Source: Planctomycetaceae bacterium
Lineage (GTDB): Bacteria; Planctomycetota; Planctomycetia; Pirellulales; Pirellulaceae
DNA: 64,000 bases
Reading direction: 5' to 3'
NCBI GenBank assembly: GCA_020638975.1
Contig: JACKHN010000007.1
Location: 124,001 to 188,000, forward strand
Part shown: positions 25,539 through 34,190 of the stretch, one piece after another
Numbering within the stretch: position 1 is the stretch's first letter
How the letters are laid out: the number at the start of each line of letters is the position of its first letter
Notes under the pieces: model-generated
The model's input: the letters and a program-made list of their open reading frames with translations, nothing else
Databases searched by the model: none
What the model was told of the DNA's origin: nothing
Position numbers and translations under genes: made by a program

Positions 25539-27920
25539 CTAGCGGCCCTTGTTCCGCTTCTTTCGAGCGGCCTTCTTCTCTTCGACGCCGTTTGAGCCGG
25601 CGGGCGGCAACTTCTTTGGAGTCGGCAAGTCCTTACCACCGCCGCTGGAAACTCCCGTGAGATTGACTTTCGGCTTGGGAACCAGCTTGCGCTCGGCGAT
25701 GCCCCACAGACTCGATGCAATGAAATACAGGCACAATCCGCTGGCCACTTTGAAGAACATGAAACCCATGAACAGTGTCATGTACTTCATCATCTTGAGC
25801 TGCATGGCCGACTGCTCGTCGGTTGCGGGAGGCGTAAAGAGCTTTTGGTGGACGAGAAACAAGCTGACCGTGATCAAAGGTAACACGTTCAGGTAGGGTC
25901 CGAGCATTCCCGTCTCAGAAACGAACATGCTGGGCATGAACGACTTCCAATACAAAAACATATCGGGCCCAGCAAGATTCGAGCACCACTCGAGCCCTGG
26001 GATTAATGCCGCTTGCCGCAGTTCGATATCGACGGCGATGCAGCGATACAGGCCGAGAAAAATCGGGAGCTGCAAAAACATCAACCAGCAACCGCCAAAC
26101 GGATTGTAGTTGTGCTTGCGGAAGAGATCTTGTTGGGCTTTGGCCCGCTTCTCCATGTCGCCCTTGTACTTTTCGGTCAGCTTCCGCATCTCGGGAGCCA
26201 ACTCCTGCATCATCGCAGCGTTCTTGGCTGCCTTGCGGCTGATCGGGAACATACAGCCCCGAACCACAACCGTTAGCAGAATGATCGCGATGCCAAAGTT
26301 GCCGACAATTCCGTAGAAAAAGTGTAGGATCGATTTGAGCACCTTCGAGATGGCACCGAACCAACCGTAGTAAATCACGTCCCCAAGTTCGTAGCCTTCC
26401 AACACATCGGGATCTTTAGGGCCCAGGAACAGCCGGAACGACTGCTTAAAATCACCGTTGCCTTCCAGCGCGATGGGTGAGCTGTCCAGCTTGAACGTAA
26501 CATCGGTCGTGCGGGTGTAACCTTTGGGCTGCTTGCTGACATCTCCCAGCGCGAATGCTTCGGCGCGGTGAAAGACCTTGTCGCCCTCGGCTGACGGCAT
26601 CAAGGCTGCCGTAAAATACTGCGTGTCGACGCCGAGATACTTCAGCGTGCGATTCGGCACCTTCTCGTCATCGGCAAAGAGCGTGATTTCTTTCTCGTCG
26701 GGAGTCTTCTTCGCAAGCTTGTAGAGTTCCGGGCAACCAACCAAACGTCGTTCAGCATCGGTGTGAATCAAGACGTCCCGAGCTCCTGCACCATAGAACA
26801 TCTTGGGGTGGATCTTTGCCGAGTACCACCAACCTTCCAGCGGCAACCCGGTCGGGCCGCCGAGCGAGTAGGCCAGCCGACGTGGTGTCTCGGAACCATT
26901 GTGCAGTTCCAACTCCATGTCGACGTGATAGGCAGGAGGTGCGTCGGCGGCTAGAGTTTCTCCGACCGCAACAAGATCCTGTTGTTTGCCGAGCCGAAAT
27001 CGTTTCACCAGTTCGAGTGGATCGCTGGAATTCTCTAGTGTTAGTCGAAACTCGATCACCCCATCCGCTAGTGTTTCCACTGACCAGTTAATGTTGCGTG
27101 GCGTTTCGATGGGTACCGTTCGAACGCCACTCTTCTCGATCAGTGATAATAGAAACGAAAGCGGATGCGGAATGACCTCTTCGCCTTGCAGTGGCTCGGG
27201 GCGGATCAACTCGAGCGGGCGGACATCTAACTTCGCTGTCAGCGTCAACTCAGCGGGCGGCGTCGTGCCGGGGCGTTCGATCTGAAGTGAAACAGACTCG
27301 CCTGGTTTCTTTGTCGCCAAAACTTGCTGGAGTTCGCCCGGCTCGTCGATCGAGATCCCATCGACCGCCAACAACACGTCGCCTCGCAGAAGACCACTGA
27401 GCGCCGCCGGCGTACCGTCCCCCACGACATTCACTTTGCATCCCAGCTCCCGCCGCGCGGTCAGCGCTAGGTTCCCAAGATATCCGCTCTTATCTTCCAA
27501 GTTCCGATACTTGAGATTTCCCTTGGCGTTGCGAGTCGTTAGTTCCACTCGCTCGATGGCCGCACCTCGGCTATTGAACGTCACGAGCAATGTGTGTCCG
27601 CTGCCGGGTGCGTAAGAACCGAAACTCTCCCACCGCTGTTCGATGACTGCAGGTGCTTGCGGGTTGGTTGGAGAAGCGGCTTCAGCGTCAGGCTGCTCGG
27701 TCGCGGATTCGCCGGTTGGTTCATCGGGAACCGGTGCGTCGCTCTCTCCTGGAGCTTGTTCCTTAGCCGCGTCGACGGGGTCGACAACTTCGTCGTTAGC
27801 CGCAACGTCCGTCTTCTTCTCGACAACCGGTGGCGCGGGAAAGAACATCCGCGACAACATGCTGTACCCGACCAAAATGCCGAGCGACAGCCCAAGAAAC
27901 ACAACGAAACGCTTTTCCAC
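25539..27920 (-). CDS. yidC: Membrane protein insertase YidC with embedded PDZ domain
   Basis: YidC inserts and folds inner-membrane proteins. This 793-residue version has an N-terminal helix (VFLGLSLGILVGYSML), an acidic proline-rich linker (30-95), and the periplasmic domain (P1) in residues about 95-500. The five-helix core follows (about 510-770), with the charged-groove segment VVVRGCMFPISRKAAKNAAM including the conserved arginine and the hydrophobic hairpin downstream. Residues about 148-232 read as a PDZ domain inserted into P1 (VVGDGTPAALSGLLRGDVLL, then VDGISIDEPGELQQVL). Standard YidC proteins are about 550 residues and lack this. The C-terminus is very basic (KKAARKKRNKGR), as expected for ribosome contact. 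Confidence 0.95.
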   Translation of the reverse strand: MEKRFVVFLGLSLGILVGYSMLSRMFFPAPPVVEKKTDVAANDEVVDPVDAAKEQAPGESDAPVPDEPTGESATEQPDAEAASPTNPQAPAVIEQRWESFGSYAPGSGHTLLVTFNSRGAAIERVELTTRNAKGNLKYRNLEDKSGYLGNLALTARRELGCKVNVVGDGTPAALSGLLRGDVLLAVDGISIDEPGELQQVLATKKPGESVSLQIERPGTTPPAELTLTAKLDVRPLELIRPEPLQGEEVIPHPLSFLLSLIEKSGVRTVPIETPRNINWSVETLADGVIEFRLTLENSSDPLELVKRFRLGKQQDLVAVGETLAADAPPAYHVDMELELHNGSETPRRLAYSLGGPTGLPLEGWWYSAKIHPKMFYGAGARDVLIHTDAERRLVGCPELYKLAKKTPDEKEITLFADDEKVPNRTLKYLGVDTQYFTAALMPSAEGDKVFHRAEAFALGDVSKQPKGYTRTTDVTFKLDSSPIALEGNGDFKQSFRLFLGPKDPDVLEGYELGDVIYYGWFGAISKVLKSILHFFYGIVGNFGIAIILLTVVVRGCMFPISRKAAKNAAMMQELAPEMRKLTEKYKGDMEKRAKAQQDLFRKHNYNPFGGCWLMFLQLPIFLGLYRCIAVDIELRQAALIPGLEWCSNLAGPDMFLYWKSFMPSMFVSETGMLGPYLNVLPLITVSLFLVHQKLFTPPATDEQSAMQLKMMKYMTLFMGFMFFKVASGLCLYFIASSLWGIAERKLVPKPKVNLTGVSSGGGKDLPTPKKLPPAGSNGVEEKKAARKKRNKGR

Positions 27921-28067
27921 AGTCGGAGAACCTTACACGCAGCAGAGCCGGCACTTAGCGACCGTCATGACAAAGACGGCAATTGGTGAGGCAACGGTTT
28001 GCGGCCAGAGGGAGTTTATGAACAGTAATTCTCCCGCCAGAGGCATTTCTTGCAATGGGAGACTAAT

Positions 28068-28820
28068 TCAGCGTCCTTCCCCCAGTCGATCTCCGAGGAA
28101 ATTGTCGAGATCCGGCGTATCGTAGATTTTTTGTGCCGTCGTAGCACGATCGTAGGGGACGCGGCGAAAGTGGACGCGTTGCTGGTTCTCGAGCACGACA
28201 TAGCTGGCATTGGGGTTTCCATCTCGAGGTTGCCCCACACTGCCAACGTTGATCATCGTCTTGCGACCATTTAGCGTATAACAGCCGCTGACTTCATGCG
28301 GAGATAGAAAACGGCAGTCTTCGGTAAACACGCCGGGAACGTGCGTGTGACCTTGAAAGCAGGTCTCTGGAATCAAGCTGAAGATGCGGCCAAGCTTCCG
28401 CGGATTGTAGACATCTTCTGGAAAAACGTACTCGTTCAGCGGATTTCGTGCCGAACCATGCACGAACAGCAGGCTCTCCTCACGGTGCTGACGAGGTAGC
28501 TCACAGAGGAAAGTCCAGCGTTTTTGGCGAATCTCGACCGAGTCATCCGGGGATTCGAGCTGTCGACGAGTCCAAAAGATCGCTCGCTCGGCACCACTGC
28601 TGAATCCTTCCGGGTCGAACAGTGCACCCTGATCGTGGTTGCCAAGCACGCAGAGATCGAACTCCATCGCTCGATCAACGCAATCGCGAGGATTAGGACC
28701 GTAGCCGATGATGTCGCCCAGGCAGTAGATCTTCTGGATATCCTGCGTGGCAATGTCCGCGAGCACCGCTTCGAGTGCTTCGAGGTTACCATGGATATCA
28801 CTGAGAATTGCGAGTTTCAC
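28068..28820 (-). CDS. Metallophosphoesterase (calcineurin-like), copy 1
   Basis: This 250-residue enzyme carries all blocks of the calcineurin-like family in order: LSDIHGNLEA, CLGDIIGYG, LGNHDQ, FVHGSA and GHTHVPG. These supply the Asp, His and Asn ligands of the two-metal site. The length and order match small YfcE/YmdB-like phosphodiesterases acting on nucleotides or phosphomonoesters; the substrate is not visible. It begins with GTG at 28820. The next gene upstream encodes a close paralogue of the same length, so this is a tandem duplication. It lies 147 bp from the yidC start in the same direction. Confidence 0.85.
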   Translation of the reverse strand: MKLAILSDIHGNLEALEAVLADIATQDIQKIYCLGDIIGYGPNPRDCVDRAMEFDLCVLGNHDQGALFDPEGFSSGAERAIFWTRRQLESPDDSVEIRQKRWTFLCELPRQHREESLLFVHGSARNPLNEYVFPEDVYNPRKLGRIFSLIPETCFQGHTHVPGVFTEDCRFLSPHEVSGCYTLNGRKTMINVGSVGQPRDGNPNASYVVLENQQRVHFRRVPYDRATTAQKIYDTPDLDNFLGDRLGEGR

Positions 28821-28900
28821 TAACCGGCCTCTACTGCTCGTCCGCCCATGACTCTGTAGACCGCAAGTCTAAGAGTGGTCGTGTGATAGGTCAAGTGAGG

Positions 28901-29653
28901 CTACCTCCCAGAGCGAAGGCGGTCCCCCAGCATGTTGTCCAGGTCAGGGATGTCGTAAATCTTTTGGGCGGTCTTATCAACGTCGTAGTCGACTCGGCGA
29001 TACGTCAGTATCGAGTCTTCAATCACAACGTAACAACAACGCGGATCGTTATCACGCGGCTGACCGACCGACCCCACGTTAACCATGACCGGTTCGTCGC
29101 CGAGACGATATCGGTAATCAATGTCCTCAGGCGTCAAGAACTCGCGATCGACCGTAAAGATCCCCGGGATGTGCGTATGGCCCTGGAAGCAATACTTCTC
29201 GACACGGGCAAACAACGCGTCCATCTTCCGCTGGTTATAGACATCCTCCGGGAAAACGTACTCGTTCGTGGGCTCTCGCGGCGAACCATGAACGAACAAG
29301 AAGTCGCCCTCGGTGTGCGTGCGAGGCAATTCGCCGAGGTAATCCCAGCGCAAATTGATTTGTGTGGGGCTGCCGTTGGCGGACTCTAGCTGCTCGCGAG
29401 TCCAGTACACAGCCTGCAAAGCGACGGGATTGAATCCATCGGGATCAAAAAGAGTCGCTTGGTCGTGATTGCCGAGGATCGTGACTTGGGAGAGCTTGAT
29501 GATTTGATCAAGGCACTCGCAAGGATTGGGGCCATAGCCGACGATATCGCCCAGGCAGTAGATCTCTTGAATGCCCTGGCTCCGAATATCTGCCAGCACG
29601 GCGTTCAGCGCCTCGAGATTGGCGTGTACATCGCTGATCAAAGCTCGCTTCAC
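28901..29653 (-). CDS. Metallophosphoesterase (calcineurin-like), copy 2
   Basis: This 250-residue protein is aligned residue by residue with its downstream neighbour: ISDVHANLEALNAVLADI, CLGDIVGYGPNP, LGNHDQATLFDPDGF, FVHGSP, EYVFPEDVYN and GHTHIPG. All metal ligands are kept. By eye roughly half or more of the residues agree between the copies, and both have the same length, so the duplication is real but not recent. The start is GTG at 29653. It is 80 bp upstream of its paralogue. The tsaB gene diverges upstream. Confidence 0.85.
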   Translation of the reverse strand: MKRALISDVHANLEALNAVLADIRSQGIQEIYCLGDIVGYGPNPCECLDQIIKLSQVTILGNHDQATLFDPDGFNPVALQAVYWTREQLESANGSPTQINLRWDYLGELPRTHTEGDFLFVHGSPREPTNEYVFPEDVYNQRKMDALFARVEKYCFQGHTHIPGIFTVDREFLTPEDIDYRYRLGDEPVMVNVGSVGQPRDNDPRCCYVVIEDSILTYRRVDYDVDKTAQKIYDIPDLDNMLGDRLRSGR

Positions 29654-29911
29654 GCCACTCTTCCTCCAACATCGGCGTTTGATGGCCGAGACACGTGTCT
29701 CTAGCGCGGATCTTGTCGCGTGGCCAATTTACTACTCGCGTCGTAACTCCAATCGCGACAGTCTACTTGGGGCTCCGAGAGCGTGCAATATCCCGGTAAA
29801 TCGACGGTCGCTGCCGGATAACTCCTACATTCTATACACTAGCATCTCCTATGGCCCACCGGCCGAAGATACTTGACCAGCGTCTCCCTCAATCCGAGGA
29901 TCGAACCGCTT

Positions 29912-30598
29912 GTGCGAATTCTAGCTCTTGAAACGTCCAGCTCCACCGGATCCGTCGCAGCTTTGGACGGGGACCAGGTGATCGCCAATGTCGACTTGGG
30001 TAAGGCCCAAAGAACCGCCCAATCTTTGGCTCCGACCGTCCAAGCCATTCTTCGCAGGGTGAACTGGGAGCCTCGTGATGTCCAACTGGTCGCCGTGACC
30101 GAGGGGCCCGGCTCTTTTACGGGGCTTCGCGCGGGCGTCACTACGGCCAAAGTTTTTGCTTATGCGACAGGGGCATCGGTCGTGGCGGTGAATACGCTTG
30201 AAGTGATCGCGGCGCAATCGAGCATGGTCTCGTGCAACCTCTGGGCGGTGATGGATGCCCAGCGACAACAAGTCTTCGCGGCGGAGTTCGCTGTTAGTGA
30301 CAACGGACGGCCGGAACCCGTTATCCCGACACAAATCATCGACAACGACGTGTGGCTAGAGCAACTGGTGACCTGCAACAGGGTGACAGGGCCCGGGCTT
30401 AGCAAGTTAGCGAAGCATCTGCCCCACGGTGTCCAAGTCGTAAGCGACGCGGCCTGGGCACCGCAGGCAATAACGCTCGGCCATCTGGCCTTCTTAAAAC
30501 ACCAGTCCGGCGCGCGAACGGATTTCTGGACGCTTGCTCCCCAGTACTTCCGCAAGAGCGCCGCCGAAGAAAAGTTTGACCAAGGCTTGTTGAAATAA
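29912..30598 (+). CDS. tsaB: TsaB, tRNA threonylcarbamoyladenosine biosynthesis protein
   Basis: TsaB, with TsaD and TsaE, makes the t6A37 modification of ANN-decoding tRNAs. The ASKHA-type fold begins ILALETSSSTGSVAALDG, and the typical TEGPGSFTGLRAGVTTAKVFA motif is present near residue 60. Length from GTG 29912 is 228, normal for the family. The frame also opens at TTG 29873, which adds 13 residues with no family likeness. GAGGA at 29897-29901 fits the GTG start. tsaD and tsaE are not in the window. The C-terminus (APQYFRKSAAEEKFDQGL) is also usual. It converges on hemL with a 15-bp gap. Confidence 0.9.
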   Translation: MRILALETSSSTGSVAALDGDQVIANVDLGKAQRTAQSLAPTVQAILRRVNWEPRDVQLVAVTEGPGSFTGLRAGVTTAKVFAYATGASVVAVNTLEVIAAQSSMVSCNLWAVMDAQRQQVFAAEFAVSDNGRPEPVIPTQIIDNDVWLEQLVTCNRVTGPGLSKLAKHLPHGVQVVSDAAWAPQAITLGHLAFLKHQSGARTDFWTLAPQYFRKSAAEEKFDQGLLK

Positions 30599-30613
30599 GC
30601 AGCGGCTCTCGCT

Positions 30614-31897
30614 CTAAAGTCCCGCGAGCACCGCCTTCGTCGCTTCAACAGTTGCGTCGATATCTGCCTCGGTATGCGCCGCCGAGACAAAGAGGGCTTC
30701 ATATTGGCTGCACGGCAAATAGACTCCGCGATCGATCAATCCCCAGAAGTACTTCCCAAACTTCGCCGTATCGCACTTGCTCGCCGAGTCCCAACTTGTT
30801 ACCTGTTCGCCGTTGAAGAACAACGTCAGCATGCTGCTAACACGAGTCAACGTGTGCGGCAGGCCGACCGCGGTCGCTGCTTCCACCAAACCACGAGCGA
30901 GCCGATCGCTAAGCTGCTCCAAGCGAGGATAGGGATCTTCGTCACGAAGTGTCGTCAAAGTCGCGATGCCGGCAGCGGTTGCAATGGGATTGCCACTTAG
31001 CGTGCCTGCCTGAAAGACTTGCCCGACCGGAATGACATGGTCCATGATTTCAGCTTTGCCACCGTAGGCCCCAATGGGCATGCCGCCGCCGACAATCTTG
31101 CCGTGTGTTGTGAGATCGGGTGTGATGCCGTTAAGCGATTGTGCTCCACCGTAAGCCACGCGAAAACCGGTCATGACTTCGTCGAAGATTAACACGCTGC
31201 CGTGCTTTTGTGTTAGCTCACGCAGAGCTTTCAGGAATTCCGGCGAGGCCACGACTGTGCCCATATTGCCGACGATGGGTTCCAGGATCACACCTGCAAT
31301 CTTCGAGCCGTGTTCGGCGAAAGCGGCTTCGAGACCGGGCACGTCGTTGTAGGCCAAGACGAGCGTATCTTTCGTCGTCCCGGCAGTAACACCTGGCGAG
31401 TTGGGAACGCCCAACGTCGCGGCCGCACTACCGGCTGCGACGAGCAAGCTGTCGACGTGGCCGTGGTAGTTCCCTGCGAATTTGACGATCACGTCGCGTC
31501 CGGTGTATCCGCGCGCCAAGCGAATCGCGCTCATCGTGGCTTCGGTGCCCGAGTTGACGAGTCGCACTTTCTCGACCGAAGGAACGGCTTCGATGATCAA
31601 TTCGGCCAGCGTGTTTTCGGCTTCGGTCGGAGCACCAAAACTGGTTCCTTGCCGAACCGCCGCGTTGATCGCCTCGGTAACCTTCGGGTGTGCATGGCCG
31701 AGAATCATCGGGCCCCATGATCCGATGTAGTCGATGTATTTATTGCCATCGACGTCATAGAGATACGCCCCGGCACCGCGCTGCATGATCACCGGCTCGC
31801 CGCCTACTGCGCCAAAAGCTCGTGCGGGACTGTTAACGCCGCCCGGCATCAATTGCTGTGCTCGGGCAAAGATCTCGTGACTCTTCTCGCGACCCAT
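30614..31897 (-). CDS. hemL: Glutamate-1-semialdehyde 2,1-aminomutase HemL
   Basis: HemL is a PLP enzyme that moves the amino group of glutamate-1-semialdehyde to give 5-aminolevulinate in the C5 haem route. The 427-residue protein starts with MGREKSHEIFARAQQLMPGG. It has LVNSGTEATMSAIRLARG (phosphate-binding), IFDEVMTGFRVAYGG (PLP-ring Asp) and TTHGKIVGGGMPIGAYGG with the Schiff-base lysine. Length and motifs are standard. GGAG lies 6 bases before the ATG. hemB lies upstream in the same direction after 85 bp, so the pair is an apparent haem operon, though a palindromic repeat fills the gap. Confidence 0.95.
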   Translation of the reverse strand: MGREKSHEIFARAQQLMPGGVNSPARAFGAVGGEPVIMQRGAGAYLYDVDGNKYIDYIGSWGPMILGHAHPKVTEAINAAVRQGTSFGAPTEAENTLAELIIEAVPSVEKVRLVNSGTEATMSAIRLARGYTGRDVIVKFAGNYHGHVDSLLVAAGSAAATLGVPNSPGVTAGTTKDTLVLAYNDVPGLEAAFAEHGSKIAGVILEPIVGNMGTVVASPEFLKALRELTQKHGSVLIFDEVMTGFRVAYGGAQSLNGITPDLTTHGKIVGGGMPIGAYGGKAEIMDHVIPVGQVFQAGTLSGNPIATAAGIATLTTLRDEDPYPRLEQLSDRLARGLVEAATAVGLPHTLTRVSSMLTLFFNGEQVTSWDSASKCDTAKFGKYFWGLIDRGVYLPCSQYEALFVSAAHTEADIDATVEATKAVLAGL

Positions 31898-31910
31898 TAA
31901 TGTCTCCGTT

Positions 31911-31980
31911 GTACGACGACCCTCCGAGGCCGTCGAGTCTAGTGTTTCGTCGATCGACGGGCTCGGAGGCCCATCGTACT
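31911..31980. repeat. Palindromic repeat, type A, between hemB and hemL
   Basis: An imperfect inverted repeat: the left arm starts GTACGACGACCCTCCGAGGC, and the right arm ends CGGGCTCGGAGGCCCATCGT. It shares its core with elements at 41535-41599 and 37852-37879. The stem could form in RNA and act as a partial terminator or processing site between hemB and hemL; that is inferred. I class it as a dispersed REP-like element. Confidence 0.75.
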
Positions 31981-31982
31981 TA

Positions 31983-32984
31983 TTAGCTCAACCAGCGAGC
32001 GACGTCCTTGGCCCAATATGTCAGCACGATACTTGCGCCGGCCCGAGTGATCGCGGTCAACGATTCCAACGCCACCGCTTGTTCGTCAATCCAGCCCTTC
32101 TCAGCAGCAGCCTTGACCATGCTGAACTCGCCCGAGACGTTATACGCCGCCAGTGGCACGCCGGGGAATCGATCGGCGACAAGCCGGATGATATCGAGAT
32201 AGGCCAACGCTGGCTTCACCATAATGATGTCAGCCCCTTCGGCGAGGTCCAACTCCACTTCACGAATCGCTTGCTCGGCAGCGGCGGCAGGGTCCATTTG
32301 ATACGCGCGGCGGTCGCCGAATTGCGGCGTGCTTTCGGCGGCTTCACGGAACGGGCCGTAATATGCGCTGGAATACTTCGCCGCGTAACTCATGATTGGA
32401 AGGTGCGTGAACCCGTCGCCATCAAGTGCCGCCCGAATCGCTCCGATCATGCCATCCATCATCCCGCTCGGCGCAACTATATCCGCACCGGCTTGGGCGT
32501 GACTGACGACTTGTTTCGCCAAAAGCTCCAACGTCGCATCGTTGTCGACATCCGGGCGCCCCGTCTTGTCGTTGACAATGCCGCAGTGGCCGTGACTGGT
32601 GTATTCGCAGAAGCACACGTCGGTGACGACCAGAAGATCGGACGCAACCTCTTTCGCGGCGCGAACTCCCTGCTGAATGATTCCGACGGAACAATACGAA
32701 TCGCTACCGACCTCGTCCTTTTCATCAGGGATTCCAAACAGAATGACGCCTCCCAATCCAAGATCAACCGCCTCGCGAACCTCGTCTTTCAGCAGATCCA
32801 CCGAAAGCTGGGCATGGCCGGGCATCGAGCTAATGGGTTGCCGAATCCCGCTGCCGCTTCGTACAAACAACGGCAGAATCAGCTTGCTCGGGTCGAGCCG
32901 CACATCGCGTACGAGGCTGCGCACGGCAGGGTTGTAACGCAGTCGGCGGAGCCGTGTGGTTGGGAATTGGGAGTTGGCGTTCAT
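31983..32984 (-). CDS. hemB: Delta-aminolevulinic acid dehydratase (porphobilinogen synthase) HemB
   Basis: HemB condenses two molecules of 5-aminolevulinate to porphobilinogen. The 333-residue protein has the first active-site lysine in SYAAKYSSAYYGPFREA, the signature MVKPALAYLDIIR with the Schiff-base lysine, and VCFCEYTSHGHCG. The three cysteines of that motif indicate a zinc-dependent enzyme rather than the Mg-type with aspartates. Length is typical. It is probably the first gene of a hemB-hemL operon. The sigma-factor gene lies upstream, 99 bp away and in the same direction. Confidence 0.95.
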   Translation of the reverse strand: MNANSQFPTTRLRRLRYNPAVRSLVRDVRLDPSKLILPLFVRSGSGIRQPISSMPGHAQLSVDLLKDEVREAVDLGLGGVILFGIPDEKDEVGSDSYCSVGIIQQGVRAAKEVASDLLVVTDVCFCEYTSHGHCGIVNDKTGRPDVDNDATLELLAKQVVSHAQAGADIVAPSGMMDGMIGAIRAALDGDGFTHLPIMSYAAKYSSAYYGPFREAAESTPQFGDRRAYQMDPAAAAEQAIREVELDLAEGADIIMVKPALAYLDIIRLVADRFPGVPLAAYNVSGEFSMVKAAAEKGWIDEQAVALESLTAITRAGASIVLTYWAKDVARWLS

Positions 32985-33083
32985 TACTCCTTTATAGTCA
33001 ACGAAGGTGCTAACCGGAACGCGGCACCGAAGGCATATTCCGCTGGCCGTGTAAATCCACCGTGGATTCTGCGAGCAGAAGAC

Positions 33084-33695
33084 TCACTTCAGCAACCGTG
33101 CCACTTCGCGTTCGATTCGTTGCAGGCGAACTCGAACGGCGTAATCGGTCAGGCACAACATGCCGCCAGCCTCTCGCGTGGAACCGCCCGATTCCAAGAT
33201 GGTGAGCAACTGTGGGAAGTCTTCACCAAACGTCTGGAGTTTCTGGCGCAGTACCACTTGAAGATCGTTGTACTCACACTGCGCTGTTGGGTCGAAGCCT
33301 GTACCTCGGCGCAACGATCGACCTGCGACTTCGACGCACCTCGTTCGATTTGATCTTCGGCATTCCGTCTCGAATCGCACTCGCCGGCGCAGGGTGCGAA
33401 CGAAGTTCGACATGTCCCGATTCAACTTCCTCCGCAGGAATGCCTTCAGTCGATATTCGCGTCGTTGCCGCGGCCCGTCGAATCGGTATTTGCGAATGGC
33501 ATCGAGCAACCAGAACACCGCCTCCTGCCGGGCATCTGCGGCGTCTTGTTCCGACAGACCGTACTGCCTCGCAACCGCTGTCACCAGCCGGTTCTTGGGT
33601 TGCTCCCATTGAGTTAACAGATAATTGATCGCACTTTGCCGTCCAGCCTTCGCTGCCAAGATCACTCGTTCTTCAAAGGTACAGACACGCCACAT
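33084..33695 (-). CDS. Sigma-70 family RNA polymerase sigma factor (ECF-like)
   Basis: This 203-residue protein has a region 2-like core, VARQYGLSEQDAADARQEAV, WLLDAIRKYR, and a basic RRREYRLKAFLRRKL segment. A region 4-like helix-turn-helix is at the end (TREAGGMLCLTDYAVRVRLQRIEREVARLL). ATG at 33695 has GGGAGGAG closely upstream; a longer frame reaches 33737 but lacks support. The N-terminal region is less conserved than in classic ECF sigmas, and it may belong to a divergent planctomycete group. No anti-sigma gene lies beside it. It may control the hem operon or distant targets, which is unknown. Confidence 0.7.
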   Translation of the reverse strand: MWRVCTFEERVILAAKAGRQSAINYLLTQWEQPKNRLVTAVARQYGLSEQDAADARQEAVFWLLDAIRKYRFDGPRQRREYRLKAFLRRKLNRDMSNFVRTLRRRVRFETECRRSNRTRCVEVAGRSLRRGTGFDPTAQCEYNDLQVVLRQKLQTFGEDFPQLLTILESGGSTREAGGMLCLTDYAVRVRLQRIEREVARLLK

Positions 33696-33932
33696 GGTCG
33701 CTCCTCCCGACTGCCGAAGCAAGCCTCTTCGAGCCACGAGCTACGACGCGCCCGTGAATTGCGCCCTGCCCCTACCTTATCTATTGAAAAACGGAGCCAA
33801 AACCGGGTCGCAAAAATGGCGAAGTTCGAAAGATTTGCGAAAGTTTTTTGCGGGCGAGAATTGCCCGTGAGCAGCGAACGCACGCAAGGTATTGGGCGGT
33901 GCGAATTTGAGGCGTTTCACGGCTGTGCAAAC

Positions 33933-33967
33933 AGACTTCCGAAGTTTGTGAAAACTCTCGGAAGTCT
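33933..33967. repeat. Short inverted repeat
   Basis: AGACTTCCGA and its complement TCGGAAGTCT face each other over a 15-base spacer, so transcripts could form a hairpin. The related core CTTCCGA occurs again near 54140. It may be a small REP relic or a terminator. Confidence 0.5.
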
Positions 33968-34067
33968 TCGGCAGACGCTTAAGGCAATCAGTCTGATCAT
34001 CCACCATTCTTTGGCCACGAAGCGGCGACGGGAATTCCGTGAACCGCATAATATCGAACCAGTTATG

Positions 34068-34133
34068 TCCAATATCCAGGGATTTCGAATGCTCACTTCA
34101 TCCTTGGGCATTCCTTGTTCGATATTGGATATT
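34068..34133. repeat. Imperfect palindrome
   Basis: The left arm, ATGTCCAATATCCAG plus GAATGC, is mirrored by GCATTCCTTG plus CGATATTGGATATT. The arms differ at several positions. It looks like a repeat of the palindromic kind scattered through planctomycete intergenic DNA. Confidence 0.4.
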
Positions 34134-34190
34134 CAACCCAACATGCCTCGACGCACTCATCCACCGCATCCAAAACCCAAATGGGCCTGC

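Larger units (their letters stand above)
33696..34190. other. Intergenic region, no gene seen
   Basis: These 495 bases lie between the sigma-factor start and the end of the TPR protein gene. They contain a hairpin at 33933-33967 and a larger imperfect palindrome at about 34068-34133, listed separately. Short open frames here are poorly placed and do not look coding. Confidence 0.5.

Noticed and set aside
32079..33353. A 424-codon rightward open frame across hemB and the sigma factor
   Set aside because: It lies opposite two well-supported genes; its residues show no domain or composition expected of a protein, and no ribosome site was found.
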